A stretch of 64,000 bases of DNA. Source: Nonomuraea jiangxiensis (GTDB lineage: Bacteria > Actinomycetota > Actinomycetes > Streptosporangiales > Streptosporangiaceae). Made by a program: the position numbers and the translations under genes. Positions 17,183 through 26,225 of this stretch are shown one piece after another. How positions within the stretch are numbered: position 1 is the first letter of the stretch; each line of letters starts with the position of its first letter. The notes under the pieces were generated by a model. The model was not told where the DNA came from. It saw only the letters and a list, made by a program, of their open reading frames with translations, and searched no databases. The stretch lies in the NCBI RefSeq assembly GCF_900099965.1, contig NZ_FNDJ01000001.1, forward strand, positions 107,597 to 171,596. Reading direction: 5' to 3'.

Positions 17183-19054
17183 ATGGAAGACTGCTTGTCC
17201 TCAACCTTGTCGAAACGGACTTCGGTGCGCACTCAGCCTGGCCAGACCGACCCCGCGTTGATCCGCAACTTCTGCATCATCGCGCATATCGACCATGGCA
17301 AGTCGACCCTTGCCGACCGGATGCTGCAGATCACCGGCGTGGTCGACGAGCGTTCCATGCGGGCCCAATACCTCGACAGGATGGACATCGAGCGCGAGCG
17401 GGGCATCACGATCAAGTCCCAGGCCGTGCGGCTGCCGTGGGACGGGCACGTGCTCAACATGATCGACACGCCGGGCCACGTCGACTTCACCTACGAGGTG
17501 TCCCGGTCGCTGCAGGCGTGCGAGGGCGCGATCCTCCTGGTCGACGCGGCCCAGGGCATCGAGGCGCAGACGCTGGCCAACCTCTACCTGGCCATGAACG
17601 CTGACCTGCACATCATCCCCGTGCTCAACAAGATCGACCTGCCGGCGGCGCAGCCGGAGAAGTTCGCCGAGGAGCTGGCCGGGCTGATCGGCTGCGACCC
17701 CTCCGAGGTGCTCAGGGTGTCGGGCAAGACCGGCGAGGGCGTGCGCGAGCTGCTCGACCACGTGGTCCAGACGGTGCCCGCGCCGGTGGGCGCGGCCGAC
17801 CGGCCCGCCCGTGCGCTGATCTTCGACTCGGTCTACGACACCTACCGGGGCGTGGTCACGTACGTCCGGGTCGTGGACGGCCACCTGGGCAAGCGCGAGC
17901 GCATCCTGATGATGTCCACCAGCGCCACCCACGAGACTCTGGAGATCGGCGTCATCTCTCCCGAGCCCAAGCCCGCCGACCTGGGGCTGGGCGTCGGCGA
18001 GGTGGGCTACCTCATCACCGGCGTCAAGGACGTGCGCCAGTCGCGCGTGGGTGACACGGTCACCTCGGCGACCAAGTCCGCGAGCGAGATGCTGGCGGGC
18101 TACGAGCACCCCAAGCCCATGGTGTTCTCCGGGCTCTATCCGATCGACGGCGACGAATACCCCGAGCTGCGCGAGGCGCTCGACAAGCTGCAGCTCAACG
18201 ACGCCGCGCTGGTCTACGAGCCGGAGACGTCGGCGGCGCTCGGCTTCGGGTTCCGCGTCGGCTTCCTCGGGCTGCTGCACATGGAGATCGTGCGGGAGCG
18301 GCTGGAGCGGGAGTTCGGGCTGTCGCTGATCTCGACGGCGCCCAACGTGGTCTACCGCGTGGTCATGGAGGACGGCGCCGAACACACCGTCACCAACCCG
18401 TCGGAGTTCCCCTCGGGCGGGAAGATCGCCGAGGTGTACGAGCCGGTGACGAAGTCGACGATCCTGGCGCCTGCCGAGTTCATCGGGGCGATCATGGAGA
18501 TCTGCCAGGGGCGGCGCGGGCAGCTGCTCGGCATGGACTACCTGTCGGAGGACCGGGTCGAGATCCGCTACACGCTGCCGCTCGGCGAGATCATCTTCGA
18601 CTTCTTCGACCAGCTCAAGTCGCGCACCCGGGGCTACGCCTCGCTCGACTACGAGCCGGCGGGCGAGCAGCAGGCCGATCTGGTCAAGGTCGACATCCTG
18701 CTGCAGGGCGAGGCGGTCGACGCCTTCAGCGCGATCGTGCACAAGGACAAGGCCTACGCCTACGGCGTGGACATGGCGAAAAAGCTGCGCGAGCTGATCC
18801 CGCGGCAGCAGTTCGAGGTGCCGATCCAGGCCGCCATCGGGGCCCGGGTCATCGCCCGCGAGAACATCCGCGCCATCCGCAAGGACGTGCTCGCCAAGTG
18901 TTACGGCGGTGACATCTCCCGTAAGCGCAAGCTGCTGGAGAAGCAGAAGGAAGGCAAGAAGCGGATGAAGATGGTCGGCCGGGTCGAGGTGCCCCAGGAG
19001 GCCTTCGTTGCCGCGCTGTCCACCGACTCCGGCGGGGACAAGACCAAGAAGTAG
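17183..19054 (+). CDS. lepA: Elongation factor 4 (LepA), ribosome-associated GTPase
   Basis: LepA is a translational GTPase that acts on the ribosome during initiation or back-translocation. All GTPase motifs are present: AHIDHGKST (G1), G2 with RGITI, DTPGH (G3), NKIDLP (G4), and SGKTG (G5). EF-G-like domains follow, then the LepA-specific C-terminal domain ([22 protein letters not shown]). The product is 623 residues from ATG 17183. TTG 17195, preceded by ggaaga, would give the common MSSTLSKR start and is a fair alternative. Position after rpsT and before hemW is the conserved actinobacterial order. Confidence 0.95.
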   Translation: MEDCLSSTLSKRTSVRTQPGQTDPALIRNFCIIAHIDHGKSTLADRMLQITGVVDERSMRAQYLDRMDIERERGITIKSQAVRLPWDGHVLNMIDTPGHVDFTYEVSRSLQACEGAILLVDAAQGIEAQTLANLYLAMNADLHIIPVLNKIDLPAAQPEKFAEELAGLIGCDPSEVLRVSGKTGEGVRELLDHVVQTVPAPVGAADRPARALIFDSVYDTYRGVVTYVRVVDGHLGKRERILMMSTSATHETLEIGVISPEPKPADLGLGVGEVGYLITGVKDVRQSRVGDTVTSATKSASEMLAGYEHPKPMVFSGLYPIDGDEYPELREALDKLQLNDAALVYEPETSAALGFGFRVGFLGLLHMEIVRERLEREFGLSLISTAPNVVYRVVMEDGAEHTVTNPSEFPSGGKIAEVYEPVTKSTILAPAEFIGAIMEICQGRRGQLLGMDYLSEDRVEIRYTLPLGEIIFDFFDQLKSRTRGYASLDYEPAGEQQADLVKVDILLQGEAVDAFSAIVHKDKAYAYGVDMAKKLRELIPRQQFEVPIQAAIGARVIARENIRAIRKDVLAKCYGGDISRKRKLLEKQKEGKKRMKMVGRVEVPQEAFVAALSTDSGGDKTKK

Positions 19055-19107
19055 CAGGTCTCACCCCTATCTGGGGACGTCCTTACCACTCCTTTTTGGG
19101 TAGCTAT

Positions 19108-19120
19108 TACCCTTAAAGAC
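19108..19120 (+). promoter_or_regulatory. -10 element of a likely leaderless transcript
   Basis: TACCCT at 19108-19113 is followed by seven bases and the ATG of the GNAT gene; no ribosome site is present. Confidence 0.45.
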
Positions 19121-19612
19121 ATGGAAGTGGTGCAGACGGCGCGAATGCTGCTTTCTCGGGTCACGGCCGACGATCTCCTTGCCGTCCACGAAATCCACTC
19201 CGATCCGCGAACAAGCGTTTACAACCCCGGAGGGCCCAGCCCCGACCTGGAGTCGAGCCGGGCCATGCTGGACCTCTGGCTGGCGGACTGGTCGGAGCGC
19301 GGCCTCGGCTACTGGGCGGCGCGGCCGGTGGGTGAGTCCCGCGTGATCGGCTTCGGCGGCCTGCGCCGCGCCGTCATCGCCGGGGACGAGGTACTGAACC
19401 TCTACTACCGCTTCCGCCCCTCGGCCTGGGGACACGGGTACGCGGTGGAGCTCGCGGAGGCGGCGCTGCTGGTGGGCAAGGACCTCGGGACCGTCGTGGC
19501 GGTGATCCGCGACATCAACGCCCCGTCACGGAAGGTGGCGGAGCGGGCGGGCATGCACAAACAGCGAACGATCCCGTACGGGGGCGTCCCCAACGACGTC
19601 TACGTCGCCTGA
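19121..19612 (+). CDS. GNAT family N-acetyltransferase (RimJ-like)
   Basis: A 163-residue acetyl-CoA-dependent acyltransferase of the RimI/RimJ/RimL type. It opens with the typical ARMLLSRVTADDLLAVHEIHSDP, shows the YWAARPVGESRVIGFGGL central strands and the acetyl-CoA pocket around YRFRPSAWGHGYAVELAEAALL, and ends with the NAPSRKVAERAGM segment. The second Gly/Ala-rich position is WGHGYA, matching Q/RxxGxG/A. The substrate cannot be told. Its 3' end overlaps the convergent membrane-protein gene by 13 bases. Confidence 0.88.
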   Translation: MEVVQTARMLLSRVTADDLLAVHEIHSDPRTSVYNPGGPSPDLESSRAMLDLWLADWSERGLGYWAARPVGESRVIGFGGLRRAVIAGDEVLNLYYRFRPSAWGHGYAVELAEAALLVGKDLGTVVAVIRDINAPSRKVAERAGMHKQRTIPYGGVPNDVYVA

Positions 19613-21183
19613 GCCGTTCCCTTGGTGGCTGGGCCCGTCACGGTCTCTTGAGCCGTGCGAGGGCGCGCCCGCCACAAATACCCCGCCAGGACCAGCGCAC
19701 CCGCGACGGCCTGGACCGCCAGGAACGTGCCCGGCCGGGCAGGTGCGGAGAACAATGCCGCCACGGCGGGCAGACAGCCGATCAGGGCCAGATCGATGCC
19801 GGTGAACGCCCAGATCAGCGGACCGGTCGGGACCGGGCCGCCCGGGGTGTCCAGGACCGGCGCGGAGTGGTCGACGGGGCTGCGCCCGGCCATGCGCAGG
19901 GCAGCGGCGGCCAGCGCCGGTGCGACCGGCAGGCCCAACCACCACCAGGTCCCGGAGAACGCCCCGGTCAGGACGCTCACCCAGACCAGGGCCAGGGTCG
20001 CCCAGGCGCCGCCGAGCAGGGCGGGCAGGATCGCGCGGGCGGCGAGGGCCTGGCGGTGGCCCACGCCGATCAGTCTGGCCAGGGCGGGATTGTCGCCGTC
20101 CCGGCGCGCCCCCGACGTGCCCGTGACCGCCACGGCCAGCGCCCCCGCCAGCACGGCGCCGCCGAGCACCGGCGGCGGGCCGCCCGCCTGGGCCAGCACG
20201 GCGGGCAACGCCGCCAGCGCGAACATGGCCGCCAGCCGTCCCGGCCTGCGGCCCAGGCGGCGCCAGTCCTGCCACGCCAGCGCCAGAGGGGCGGGCAGGG
20301 CGGGCCAGCGCCGCGAGGTGAGCCTCCTGGCCCGCCAGTGGTTGTCCTCGGCGATCCAGGTGAGCGCGCCGGGGTCGAGGACGACGGCCGCGTTCGCCAC
20401 GTGGCCGCCGCGGGTCGAGGCCGTCACGAGGGCACGGGTGGGGATGCGGTCGAGCGCCACCCATGCCCGGCCCACCAGGAAGGCGGCGACCGCGGCGGCG
20501 CCGGACGCGGCGGCGGTCACCGCGGGCAGGGGAGCGTTCGCGGCGAGGGCGAGCACCGTACGGAGCCGGCCGCTCACCGCCAGCACCGCCAAGGCCATCA
20601 GCGCTGCCGTGACGACCGTCAGCCAGACCTGCCACGACTGGGACGCCTGGCCGAGCACCGCCAGCGCCATCCCGCCCACGGCCGCCGAGACGCCGAGCGC
20701 CAGCGCGCCCAGCACCCGCCACACGATCGGGTCGGGCGCGCCCAGCGCCATCACCAGGCCCAGCCCGAGCAGTGCGCCCGCCATCACCGCGACCAGCACC
20801 AGCATCCGCCCGGTGGGCCCGAGCAGCTGCCGCCGGTTCAGCGGCGAGAGCAGCAGCCAGGAGGCGTCGGGGGAGGGCAGCAGCACGGGTCCCGCCGCGC
20901 GGGCCGTGGCCAGGAAACCGGCCAGCGCCAGCGCCACCAGTGCCACCCCGGCACCCGTGCGCGAGGGGTCGATCTGAAGGTTCAGCCCTTCGAGGGTGGA
21001 GGTGACGGGCGTGCCGAACACGGCGGCCAGCATCGCCAGCCCGAAGCCGGTCACGTACCGGTCGAGCAGGCTGGGGCGGGCACGGCGGCGGGACCACAGG
21101 AACGCCCGCACGGCGCGTACGCTGCCGACGGATTCGGTCATGTCGTGGTGGCCACGGGCGGTGGGGGCCGGGCGTTCGCTCAT
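19600..21183 (-). CDS. Multi-spanning membrane protein, probable ABC exporter permease
   Basis: A 527-residue, Ala/Leu-rich protein with about ten to twelve predicted helices and no soluble domain. It is fused translationally (ATGA overlap) to the ATPase gene at 21180, so it most likely forms the membrane half of an ABC-2-like exporter. The cytoplasmic segment LLPSPDASWLLLSPLNRRQLL resembles the short loop found in actinobacterial ABC-2 relatives of the DUF6297 group. The start ATG at 21183 (MSERPAPTARGHHDM) is set by the overlap; the longer frame upstream is a shadow of the ATPase gene. Confidence 0.75.
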   Translation of the reverse strand: MSERPAPTARGHHDMTESVGSVRAVRAFLWSRRRARPSLLDRYVTGFGLAMLAAVFGTPVTSTLEGLNLQIDPSRTGAGVALVALALAGFLATARAAGPVLLPSPDASWLLLSPLNRRQLLGPTGRMLVLVAVMAGALLGLGLVMALGAPDPIVWRVLGALALGVSAAVGGMALAVLGQASQSWQVWLTVVTAALMALAVLAVSGRLRTVLALAANAPLPAVTAAASGAAAVAAFLVGRAWVALDRIPTRALVTASTRGGHVANAAVVLDPGALTWIAEDNHWRARRLTSRRWPALPAPLALAWQDWRRLGRRPGRLAAMFALAALPAVLAQAGGPPPVLGGAVLAGALAVAVTGTSGARRDGDNPALARLIGVGHRQALAARAILPALLGGAWATLALVWVSVLTGAFSGTWWWLGLPVAPALAAAALRMAGRSPVDHSAPVLDTPGGPVPTGPLIWAFTGIDLALIGCLPAVAALFSAPARPGTFLAVQAVAGALVLAGYLWRARPRTAQETVTGPATKGTAQAT

Positions 21184-21806
21184 GCGGCCGTCGCCCCCGA
21201 GGGTGAGACCTGGCGGGCGTGGGAGGCCAGGTCCTGGTCGTGGGTGGCCAGGACGACGGTGCCGCCCTCGGCGGTGTATTCGTGGAGCAGGCCCGCCAGC
21301 CGGGCGCGGAATCCGACGTCCAGACCGCGTTCGGGCTCGTCGAGCAGCAGCAGCGAGCTGGGCCGCAGCAGCGCCGCGGCCAGGCAGAGACGCTGGCGCT
21401 GGCCGGTGGACAGGTTGAGCGGCGGCGCGTCGGCCCTCTCCACCAGCGCGAACACCTCCAGCGCCGCCTCCACCGCCATGCGGGGCCGGGCGTGTACGGT
21501 GCTCATCAGCTCCAGGTGCTCGCGGGCGGTGAGCCCCGGATACCACGCGGGGTCGTCGCCGAGGAGCGAGACGCGGCGCCAGAACGCGGTGTCGTCGGCG
21601 GGCGGCCGGCCGAACACCAGGACCTCGCCGGAGGTGACCGGCTGGAGCCCGGCCAGGCAGCGCAGCAGGGTGGACTTGCCGCAGCCGTTCGGGCCGATCA
21701 CGGCCACGATCTCGCCCTGTGACACGGTCAGGCGCATGTCCCGCAGCACGGGGTTGCCGCCGAGTTCGACCGTGAGGCGATCAATGCTGATGATCGAGTC
21801 CTGCAC
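21180..21806 (-). CDS. ABC transporter ATP-binding protein
   Basis: A short ATPase of 208 residues from GTG 21806. Walker A is GPNGCGKST, the signature LSTGQRQR, Walker B LLLLDEP followed by ERGLD, and the switch region THD. The LSTGQ form of the signature is common in actinobacterial exporters. TACGCT six bases before the GTG suggests a leaderless transcript; ATG 21860 is an alternative start adding 18 residues. It heads a two-gene operon with the membrane protein that follows. Confidence 0.88.
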   Translation of the reverse strand: MQDSIISIDRLTVELGGNPVLRDMRLTVSQGEIVAVIGPNGCGKSTLLRCLAGLQPVTSGEVLVFGRPPADDTAFWRRVSLLGDDPAWYPGLTAREHLELMSTVHARPRMAVEAALEVFALVERADAPPLNLSTGQRQRLCLAAALLRPSSLLLLDEPERGLDVGFRARLAGLLHEYTAEGGTVVLATHDQDLASHARQVSPSGATAA

Positions 21807-21812
21807 CGTTCG

Positions 21813-21818
21813 AGCGTA
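21813..21818 (-). promoter_or_regulatory. -10 element before the ABC ATPase GTG
   Basis: TACGCT read leftward, six bases before GTG 21806, with no ribosome site: the leaderless layout. Confidence 0.4.
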
Positions 21819-21938
21819 GCCACTGATACCGGCTGGCGCGCAGGGGTTTCTGGCGCTCATCCTCGGCCCACTGATCGGATTCTGTCGGTGGCGGCGGCTA
21901 GCGTGCTGTTCCGAACACCAGTGCGACTGGAGGGTGAC

Positions 21939-22229
21939 ATGAGTGCTGCTGAGCAATTCGAGCGTGCTGCTGTGCTGGGGGTCGCCGTGGCCGAGGAGAC
22001 GCGGCGGCTGCTGAGACTCCACATGGTCGCCGACGACGCGGGGGAGGACGGCACGGTGCTCGTGGACGTGCCCTATCCCGACGCGGTGGTGGTGACGGCG
22101 TTGCTGGACGTGGCGGCCGAGTGCTTCGGTGAGCGGGGTGAGTCGGTCGAGGAGACCAGGCAGGCGGCGCTGGAGACGTTGTTAGGCCTGACGGGGTTCG
22201 ACAGCGAGTCCCAGCTCAACTCGGACTGA
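21939..22229 (+). CDS. Small acidic hypothetical protein
   Basis: A 96-residue, Glu/Ala/Val-rich soluble protein (MSAAEQFERAAVLGVAVAEETRRLLRLH ... LLGLTGFDSESQLNSD) that I do not recognise. It has no membrane segment, cysteine pair or catalytic motif; the profile is helical. ATG 21939 is chosen because ggaggg lies four bases upstream; an in-frame ATG/GTG region further back has no site. It is divergent from the ABC ATPase and convergent with the histidine kinase, separated from it by a strong hairpin. Confidence 0.7.
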   Translation: MSAAEQFERAAVLGVAVAEETRRLLRLHMVADDAGEDGTVLVDVPYPDAVVVTALLDVAAECFGERGESVEETRQAALETLLGLTGFDSESQLNSD

Positions 22230-22275
22230 GCACCAGCCGTCCCGACGGCACCCCACCCCACCCCGGGCGAACCCG

Positions 22276-22299
22276 CCGGCCTGACCCCGGTCAGGCCGG
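22276..22299. terminator. Bidirectional hairpin between convergent genes
   Basis: A perfect ten-base stem (ccggcctgac / gtcaggccgg) with a 4-nt loop covers the stop codon of the histidine kinase. There is no U tract on either side, as is frequent in GC-rich actinomycetes. Confidence 0.6.
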
Positions 22300-23502
22300 G
22301 ACCTTCAGGTGCACCAGGAAATGGCCGTCGTAGGTGCCTGCCGAGAGCGTGCCGCCCAGCAGTTCGGCGCGTTCGCGCATGCCCATCAGGCCGTAGCCGC
22401 CCCCGGGTGAGCCCTTCTGCGTCGAGGCGGGGTTGGTGATGCGGAGGTCGCACCAGGCCGGGTCGAAGGCGAGTTCGACGGTGGCCGGGCTGCCGGGGGC
22501 GTGGCGGCGTACGTTGGTGAGCGCCTCCTGGGCCGTGCGGACCAGGGCGAGCTCCGTCTCCGGCGAGAGGCGGTGCTCCGGGCCGGAGATGCGCAGCGTA
22601 CAGGTCTGGTGTGTGGTGCTCTCGAAGTCCTCGGCCAGCGTGCGCAGGGCCGTGGGGAGCGCCGGCGGGTCATCGCGCAGCGCTGACACCGCCCTGCTGG
22701 CCTCCTCCAGCCCCGACTTGGCCAGGTCGCGGGCGTGGGTGACCCGGTCGAGGGCCTCGGCCGAGCGCTCCGCGCGCAGCAGCATCCTGGCGCCCTCCAG
22801 GTGGACGAGCTGAGCCGACAGGGAGTGCGCCAGGATGTCGTGGATCTCCCTGGCGATCCTGGCACGCTCGGCCAGCACGGCTTCGCGGGCCTGGGCGGCC
22901 CTGGTGGCCCTGCGCTGCTTGGCCGCATAGCTGAGCAGGAAGATCAGGCAGACGCTGAGGACGAGGGTGAAGTCCCGCGTCATACCGCCTGACAGCAGGT
23001 CGGCCACCAACAGGCCCCCCACGGCCAGCAGCCCGATCGGCAACGATTGCTGCAGGGGGAAGCGGGTCGCCACCACGCTGATGGAGATGAGCAGCACCCC
23101 GATCACCGCGCCGCCCTCGGTGAGCGTGTTGAGGGCGACGGCGAGCATCACCGCCAGACTGAGGGCGATCAGCGCGGCGGGGTGCGGTGGCCGCCACGCC
23201 GACCGGAACGACGCCCACCACGACCGGCCCGATGGTCGGGGCGGTTGGTCGGCCGGGAGGTGGGCGGCCGACTCGTGGTGGTTGCTTGCCGAGGGGCGGC
23301 TGGGCTGGTCGGACGGGGTTCGCCGGGACAGGAGCACGAATGCGAGCAGGGTGAGGGCCAGCAGGGCGGTCAGGACGGTGATGGCAAGGGAGGCGCCGGT
23401 GAGGCCCGGCGCGGGAGTCGCTCTGACCTGAGCCACGATCAGCAGGGCGATCACCCCCAGCCGCAGCGCGGTGGGGGCGATTCCGGACAGCGCACGTCTC
23501 AC
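22291..23502 (-). CDS. NarL-type sensor histidine kinase, apparently without an adjacent regulator
   Basis: A 403-residue membrane kinase. Six or so N-terminal helices lie in residues ~10-180 with a Pro/Ser/His-rich cytoplasmic loop between helix pairs. The HisKA_3 dimerisation box follows (ARIAREIHDILAHSLSAQLVHL, phospho-acceptor H221), then the HATPase_c N box (AQEALTNVRRHA) and G box (GGGYGLMGMRERAELLGG). The GTG start overlaps the preceding gene's stop (GTGA). NarL-type kinases normally sit beside a LuxR-type response regulator; none is present on either side here, so its partner must be elsewhere. Confidence 0.9.
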   Translation of the reverse strand: MRRALSGIAPTALRLGVIALLIVAQVRATPAPGLTGASLAITVLTALLALTLLAFVLLSRRTPSDQPSRPSASNHHESAAHLPADQPPRPSGRSWWASFRSAWRPPHPAALIALSLAVMLAVALNTLTEGGAVIGVLLISISVVATRFPLQQSLPIGLLAVGGLLVADLLSGGMTRDFTLVLSVCLIFLLSYAAKQRRATRAAQAREAVLAERARIAREIHDILAHSLSAQLVHLEGARMLLRAERSAEALDRVTHARDLAKSGLEEASRAVSALRDDPPALPTALRTLAEDFESTTHQTCTLRISGPEHRLSPETELALVRTAQEALTNVRRHAPGSPATVELAFDPAWCDLRITNPASTQKGSPGGGYGLMGMRERAELLGGTLSAGTYDGHFLVHLKVPA

Positions 23503-23987
23503 GCCACGACGGTATCCGCTTGCCTGCCCGTGCTGGCGAGCGCACGGCCCCGGCGGGCGACGAGATACGACTGGACACCGATGGTGATGCCCACGAACAG
23601 CAGGATGCCGCCGGTGGAGGGGGACAGGCCGAGGAGGTTCCCGGCGTAGAGCAGGACGAGGCGGGTCGCTATCGAGGCCAGCCAGCCCACCAGGGTCCAG
23701 CCGGTGGCCTTGGACCAGGCGACGCCGGAGCCGTCCAGCCACACCCGTACGGTCGAGGCCCGCCACATGCCGAGCGCGACGGAGGCGGCGGCCTCCACCA
23801 GAAGCAGCGCCACGCTGACCGCGACGTGCCGGGAGTCGAAGAGCCCGCCCAGCACGAGGCCGGCGACGATCATGACGCCTGAGGTGATGAGGATGACAGG
23901 CCGGCCCGTGGGGCGGGCCTGCAGCTGGCGGTAGATGACGAAGGCGATGGCGAGGAGGACGAGGAGGGAGATCTGTAGCTGTTCCAC
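23499..23987 (-). CDS. Small membrane protein, CcdC/DUF1453-like
   Basis: 162 residues with four to five predicted helices, starting VEQLQISLLVLLAIAFVIYRQLQARP. The single-helix plus YRQLQARPTGRP beginning resembles DUF1453/CcdC-type membrane proteins, but I am not certain. It is the first gene of a two-gene unit with the histidine kinase (four-base overlap), so it may modulate or be sensed with the kinase. GTG 23987 follows TACGGT by seven bases and lacks a ribosome site, implying a leaderless message. Confidence 0.65.
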   Translation of the reverse strand: MEQLQISLLVLLAIAFVIYRQLQARPTGRPVILITSGVMIVAGLVLGGLFDSRHVAVSVALLLVEAAASVALGMWRASTVRVWLDGSGVAWSKATGWTLVGWLASIATRLVLLYAGNLLGLSPSTGGILLFVGITIGVQSYLVARRGRALASTGRQADTVVA

Positions 23988-23994
23988 GGATATG

Positions 23995-24000
23995 ACCGTA
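23995..24000 (-). promoter_or_regulatory. -10 element before the CcdC-like/kinase unit
   Basis: TACGGT read leftward, seven bases before GTG 23987. Confidence 0.45.
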
Positions 24001-24154
24001 GGGAGGCGGGGCTCGCATCGGATCGGCCCACGGGTTGACCCTCCGGATCTCCACCCTGAGGTGGAGACCCGGCGCGGACCGAGGCCGCGCACCGCCCGGG
24101 GTGGGGGCTCCGAGCGGGGTGGAATTGGGGTCGCGGAGGGATGGGGCCTGCGGT

Positions 24155-24160
24155 TACCGT
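24155..24160 (+). promoter_or_regulatory. -10 element before the MOSC gene
   Basis: TACCGT, seven bases before ATG 24168, no ribosome site. Confidence 0.45.
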
Positions 24161-24167
24161 CGCGATT

Positions 24168-24800
24168 ATGCGCATCATCTCCGTGAACGTGGGCACCGTT
24201 GTCGAGGCCGAGTGGGCGGGCACCTTACGGCGTACGGCCATCGACAAGCAGGCGGTCGGTGGCCGGGTGAAAGTGGTGACCAACGGGCTGGCCGGGGACG
24301 AGCGGGCCGACCAGAAGCACCACGGCTCACCGGACCAGGCGGTCTACGCCTATGCCAGTGAGGACTACGCCTGGTGGGAGGGTGAGCTCGGGCGGCGGCT
24401 ACGCGCCGGGCTGTTCGGCGAGAACCTCACCACCTCCGGGCTCGACGTCACCAACGCGCTGGTCGGCGAGCGGTGGCGGGTGGGAAGCGCGGTGCTGGAG
24501 GTGAGCGGGCCCCGGATCCCGTGCGTGGTGTTCCGCAACTGGATGGACGAGCCGGGCTGGCTCAAGCGCTTCACCAAGGCGGCGCGGCCGGGGGCGTACC
24601 TGAGGGTGGTCGAGCTCGGGGAGCTGGGTGAAGGGGACGCGGTGGAGGTCCTGGAGCGGCCCGAGCGCGGGGTGAGCGTGGGCGACTGGTTCCGGGCCAG
24701 GCACCAGGACCGGGACGCCCTCCGCCGCATCCTGGCCGTGCCCGGACACGACGCCAGATGGGATGAACTGGCCGAGCAAGTCCTGGACTCCCGGCACTGA
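24168..24800 (+). CDS. MOSC domain-containing protein (YiiM-like)
   Basis: MOSC domains bind the molybdenum cofactor and transfer sulfur or reduce N-hydroxylated compounds. This 210-residue protein has the YiiM-type order: MRIISVNVGTV, VKVVTNGLAGDERADQKHHGSPDQAVYAYASEDYAWWE, LFGENLTTSG, and SGPRIPCVVFRNWM, whose Cys corresponds to the conserved MOSC Cys. The frame extends back to 24141, but ATG 24168 gives the family N-terminus and follows a -10 element by seven bases. It stands alone, convergent with the chitinase gene. Confidence 0.9.
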   Translation: MRIISVNVGTVVEAEWAGTLRRTAIDKQAVGGRVKVVTNGLAGDERADQKHHGSPDQAVYAYASEDYAWWEGELGRRLRAGLFGENLTTSGLDVTNALVGERWRVGSAVLEVSGPRIPCVVFRNWMDEPGWLKRFTKAARPGAYLRVVELGELGEGDAVEVLERPERGVSVGDWFRARHQDRDALRRILAVPGHDARWDELAEQVLDSRH

Positions 24801-24822
24801 GACTCTCGGGTCGGGTCTCTAC

Positions 24823-24842
24823 GCGGGATCGCGACATCCCGC
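24823..24842 (+). terminator. Hairpin after the MOSC gene
   Basis: A seven-base stem (gcgggat / atcccgc) with a six-base loop, 22 bases beyond the MOSC stop, followed by tcttg. Confidence 0.55.
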
Positions 24843-24887
24843 TCTTGCCCATGAGAACGGGCCTCCGCGGCGGCCGGGCAGGCACCG

Positions 24888-24915
24888 GGCCGGGCGGGTA
24901 AGCCACCGCCCGGCC
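24888..24915. terminator. Strong hairpin before the chitinase stop
   Basis: A ten-base perfect stem (ggccgggcgg / ccgcccggcc) with an 8-nt loop in the convergent gap; probably ends the leftward chitinase transcript. Confidence 0.6.
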
Positions 24916-24926
24916 GATGAGTCGGG

Positions 24927-26174
24927 TCAGCGTAGGACGGTGTACAGGGCCGAGGTGAGGGAGGCGCGTGAGTCGTCCTGGTCGATGGACCACAGCATCG
25001 AGCCGCCCAGCCCCTTGAGCCGGATGTAGGCGGCCTTCTCCAGCAGCATCGCCGGATCGTCGTACGACCAGAACTCGTTCCCGTCGTAGAGCCACATGGC
25101 GCCCGTCCGCAGGTCGCGGTAGCGCTTGCCGGGCTTGGAGACCAGGTCCTTGTAGTCCTCGGTGCCCGGGCCCCACTTACCCTGTGCGGGTCCCGTGGCG
25201 GGCCGGTAGAGGCCGTCGCCGCCGCTCGTGACGCCGGTCCAGCCCTGTCCGTACGCGGGCACGCCGACGACGATCTTGCGGCCGGGCGCGCCCCGCGACA
25301 GGTAGTCGCGCACGGTCTGGTCCACGCTGTACTTCACCGGGTTCGGATCCCGCCGATCCCTGAACAGGTTGCCGTTGTGACCGGTCTGCGGCTCCCACGT
25401 GCCGTGCAGGTCGTACCCCTGGATGGTGGCGAAGTCGAGCAGCTTGAACACCTCGCGCACCTCGAACCCGGCGTCGATCTTCGCCGCCGCCGCGGGCAGG
25501 AAGGCCGAGAGCTGCGCCGACCGCGAGTACGCGCGCAGCTGCGAGCGCAGCTCGGCCACGAACAGCGTGAAGTTCCGCCGGTCCTCGGGCCTGATGACAT
25601 TGCCCTCGGCCCCCGCCGAGCCTGGCCACTCCCAGTCCAGGTCGATGCCGTCGAACACGCCGGCCCCCGCGCCCGGCTCCAGCCCCGGCAGGTTGCCGCG
25701 CAGCCACAGGTCGATGCACGAGCGCGCCAGCGCGGCCCGCGACTCGGCGGTGAGCACCGCGTCGGAGAAGTAGGCCGACCCGGTCCAGCCGCCCAGCGAG
25801 ATCAGCACCTTGAGGTCGGGGTGCTTGGCCTTGAGCTTGCGGAGCTGGTTGAGGTTGCCGTTCAGGGCCTGGCCGGGCGCGTCGGCGACACCGTCCACGC
25901 TCTGCTCCGCGGGCACCGGCCGCTGCCAGTCCGCCCACGGGTCGGCCGAGTAGCAGGCGCCCTCGGCATTGACGAAGCCGAAGGCGTAGTTCAGGTGCGT
26001 GAGCTTGGCCGCGGCGCCCGTGGCGTCCACGTCCTTGACGTGGTAATTGCGCCCGTAGATGCCCCACTGCACGAAGTAGGCGACCCGCTTGAATTCGGTG
26101 CGGGCCTCGGCGGGCACGGAGACCGCCGAGAAGCCGAGTAAGAGCGCGAGCGTGATCAGGACCTTCTTCTTCAC
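24927..26174 (-). CDS. Secreted chitinase, glycoside hydrolase family 18
   Basis: An endo-acting chitinase of 415 residues that cleaves beta-1,4-GlcNAc chains with retention. It has a signal peptide (MKKKVLITLALLLGFSAVSVPAEA), then a GH18 barrel: RVAYFVQWGIYGRNY, LTHLNYAFGFV, LKVLISLGGWTGS, and the catalytic FDGIDLDWEWPG with acid Glu at residue 182 and Asp at 180. The GSMLWSIDQDD motif closes the barrel. There is a ~75-residue alpha+beta insertion typical of subfamily A near the end (YLSRGAPGRKIVVGVPAYGQGW). No carbohydrate-binding module is attached. Start is GTG 26174 with a ggag site. A clear promoter and palindromic operator precede it. Confidence 0.94.
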   Translation of the reverse strand: MKKKVLITLALLLGFSAVSVPAEARTEFKRVAYFVQWGIYGRNYHVKDVDATGAAAKLTHLNYAFGFVNAEGACYSADPWADWQRPVPAEQSVDGVADAPGQALNGNLNQLRKLKAKHPDLKVLISLGGWTGSAYFSDAVLTAESRAALARSCIDLWLRGNLPGLEPGAGAGVFDGIDLDWEWPGSAGAEGNVIRPEDRRNFTLFVAELRSQLRAYSRSAQLSAFLPAAAAKIDAGFEVREVFKLLDFATIQGYDLHGTWEPQTGHNGNLFRDRRDPNPVKYSVDQTVRDYLSRGAPGRKIVVGVPAYGQGWTGVTSGGDGLYRPATGPAQGKWGPGTEDYKDLVSKPGKRYRDLRTGAMWLYDGNEFWSYDDPAMLLEKAAYIRLKGLGGSMLWSIDQDDSRASLTSALYTVLR

Positions 26175-26193
26175 GGGCGTCTCCAGGGGACGA

Positions 26194-26218
26194 ACTTATA
26201 AGAAACTTTCCTATAAGT
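26194..26218 (-). promoter_or_regulatory. Palindromic operator at the chitinase transcription start
   Basis: A 25-base inverted repeat: ACTTATA, then a mismatched base, GAAA, a central C, TTTC, a mismatched base, TATAAGT. It begins eight bases past the -10 element, so a bound repressor would block initiation. The GGAAAGTTTC core on the coding strand resembles GAAA/TTTC-centred operators reported for chitosanase and other hydrolase genes of actinomycetes (ROK or LacI regulators); it does not match the DasR site. Confidence 0.65.
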
Positions 26219-26225
26219 AGACGCG

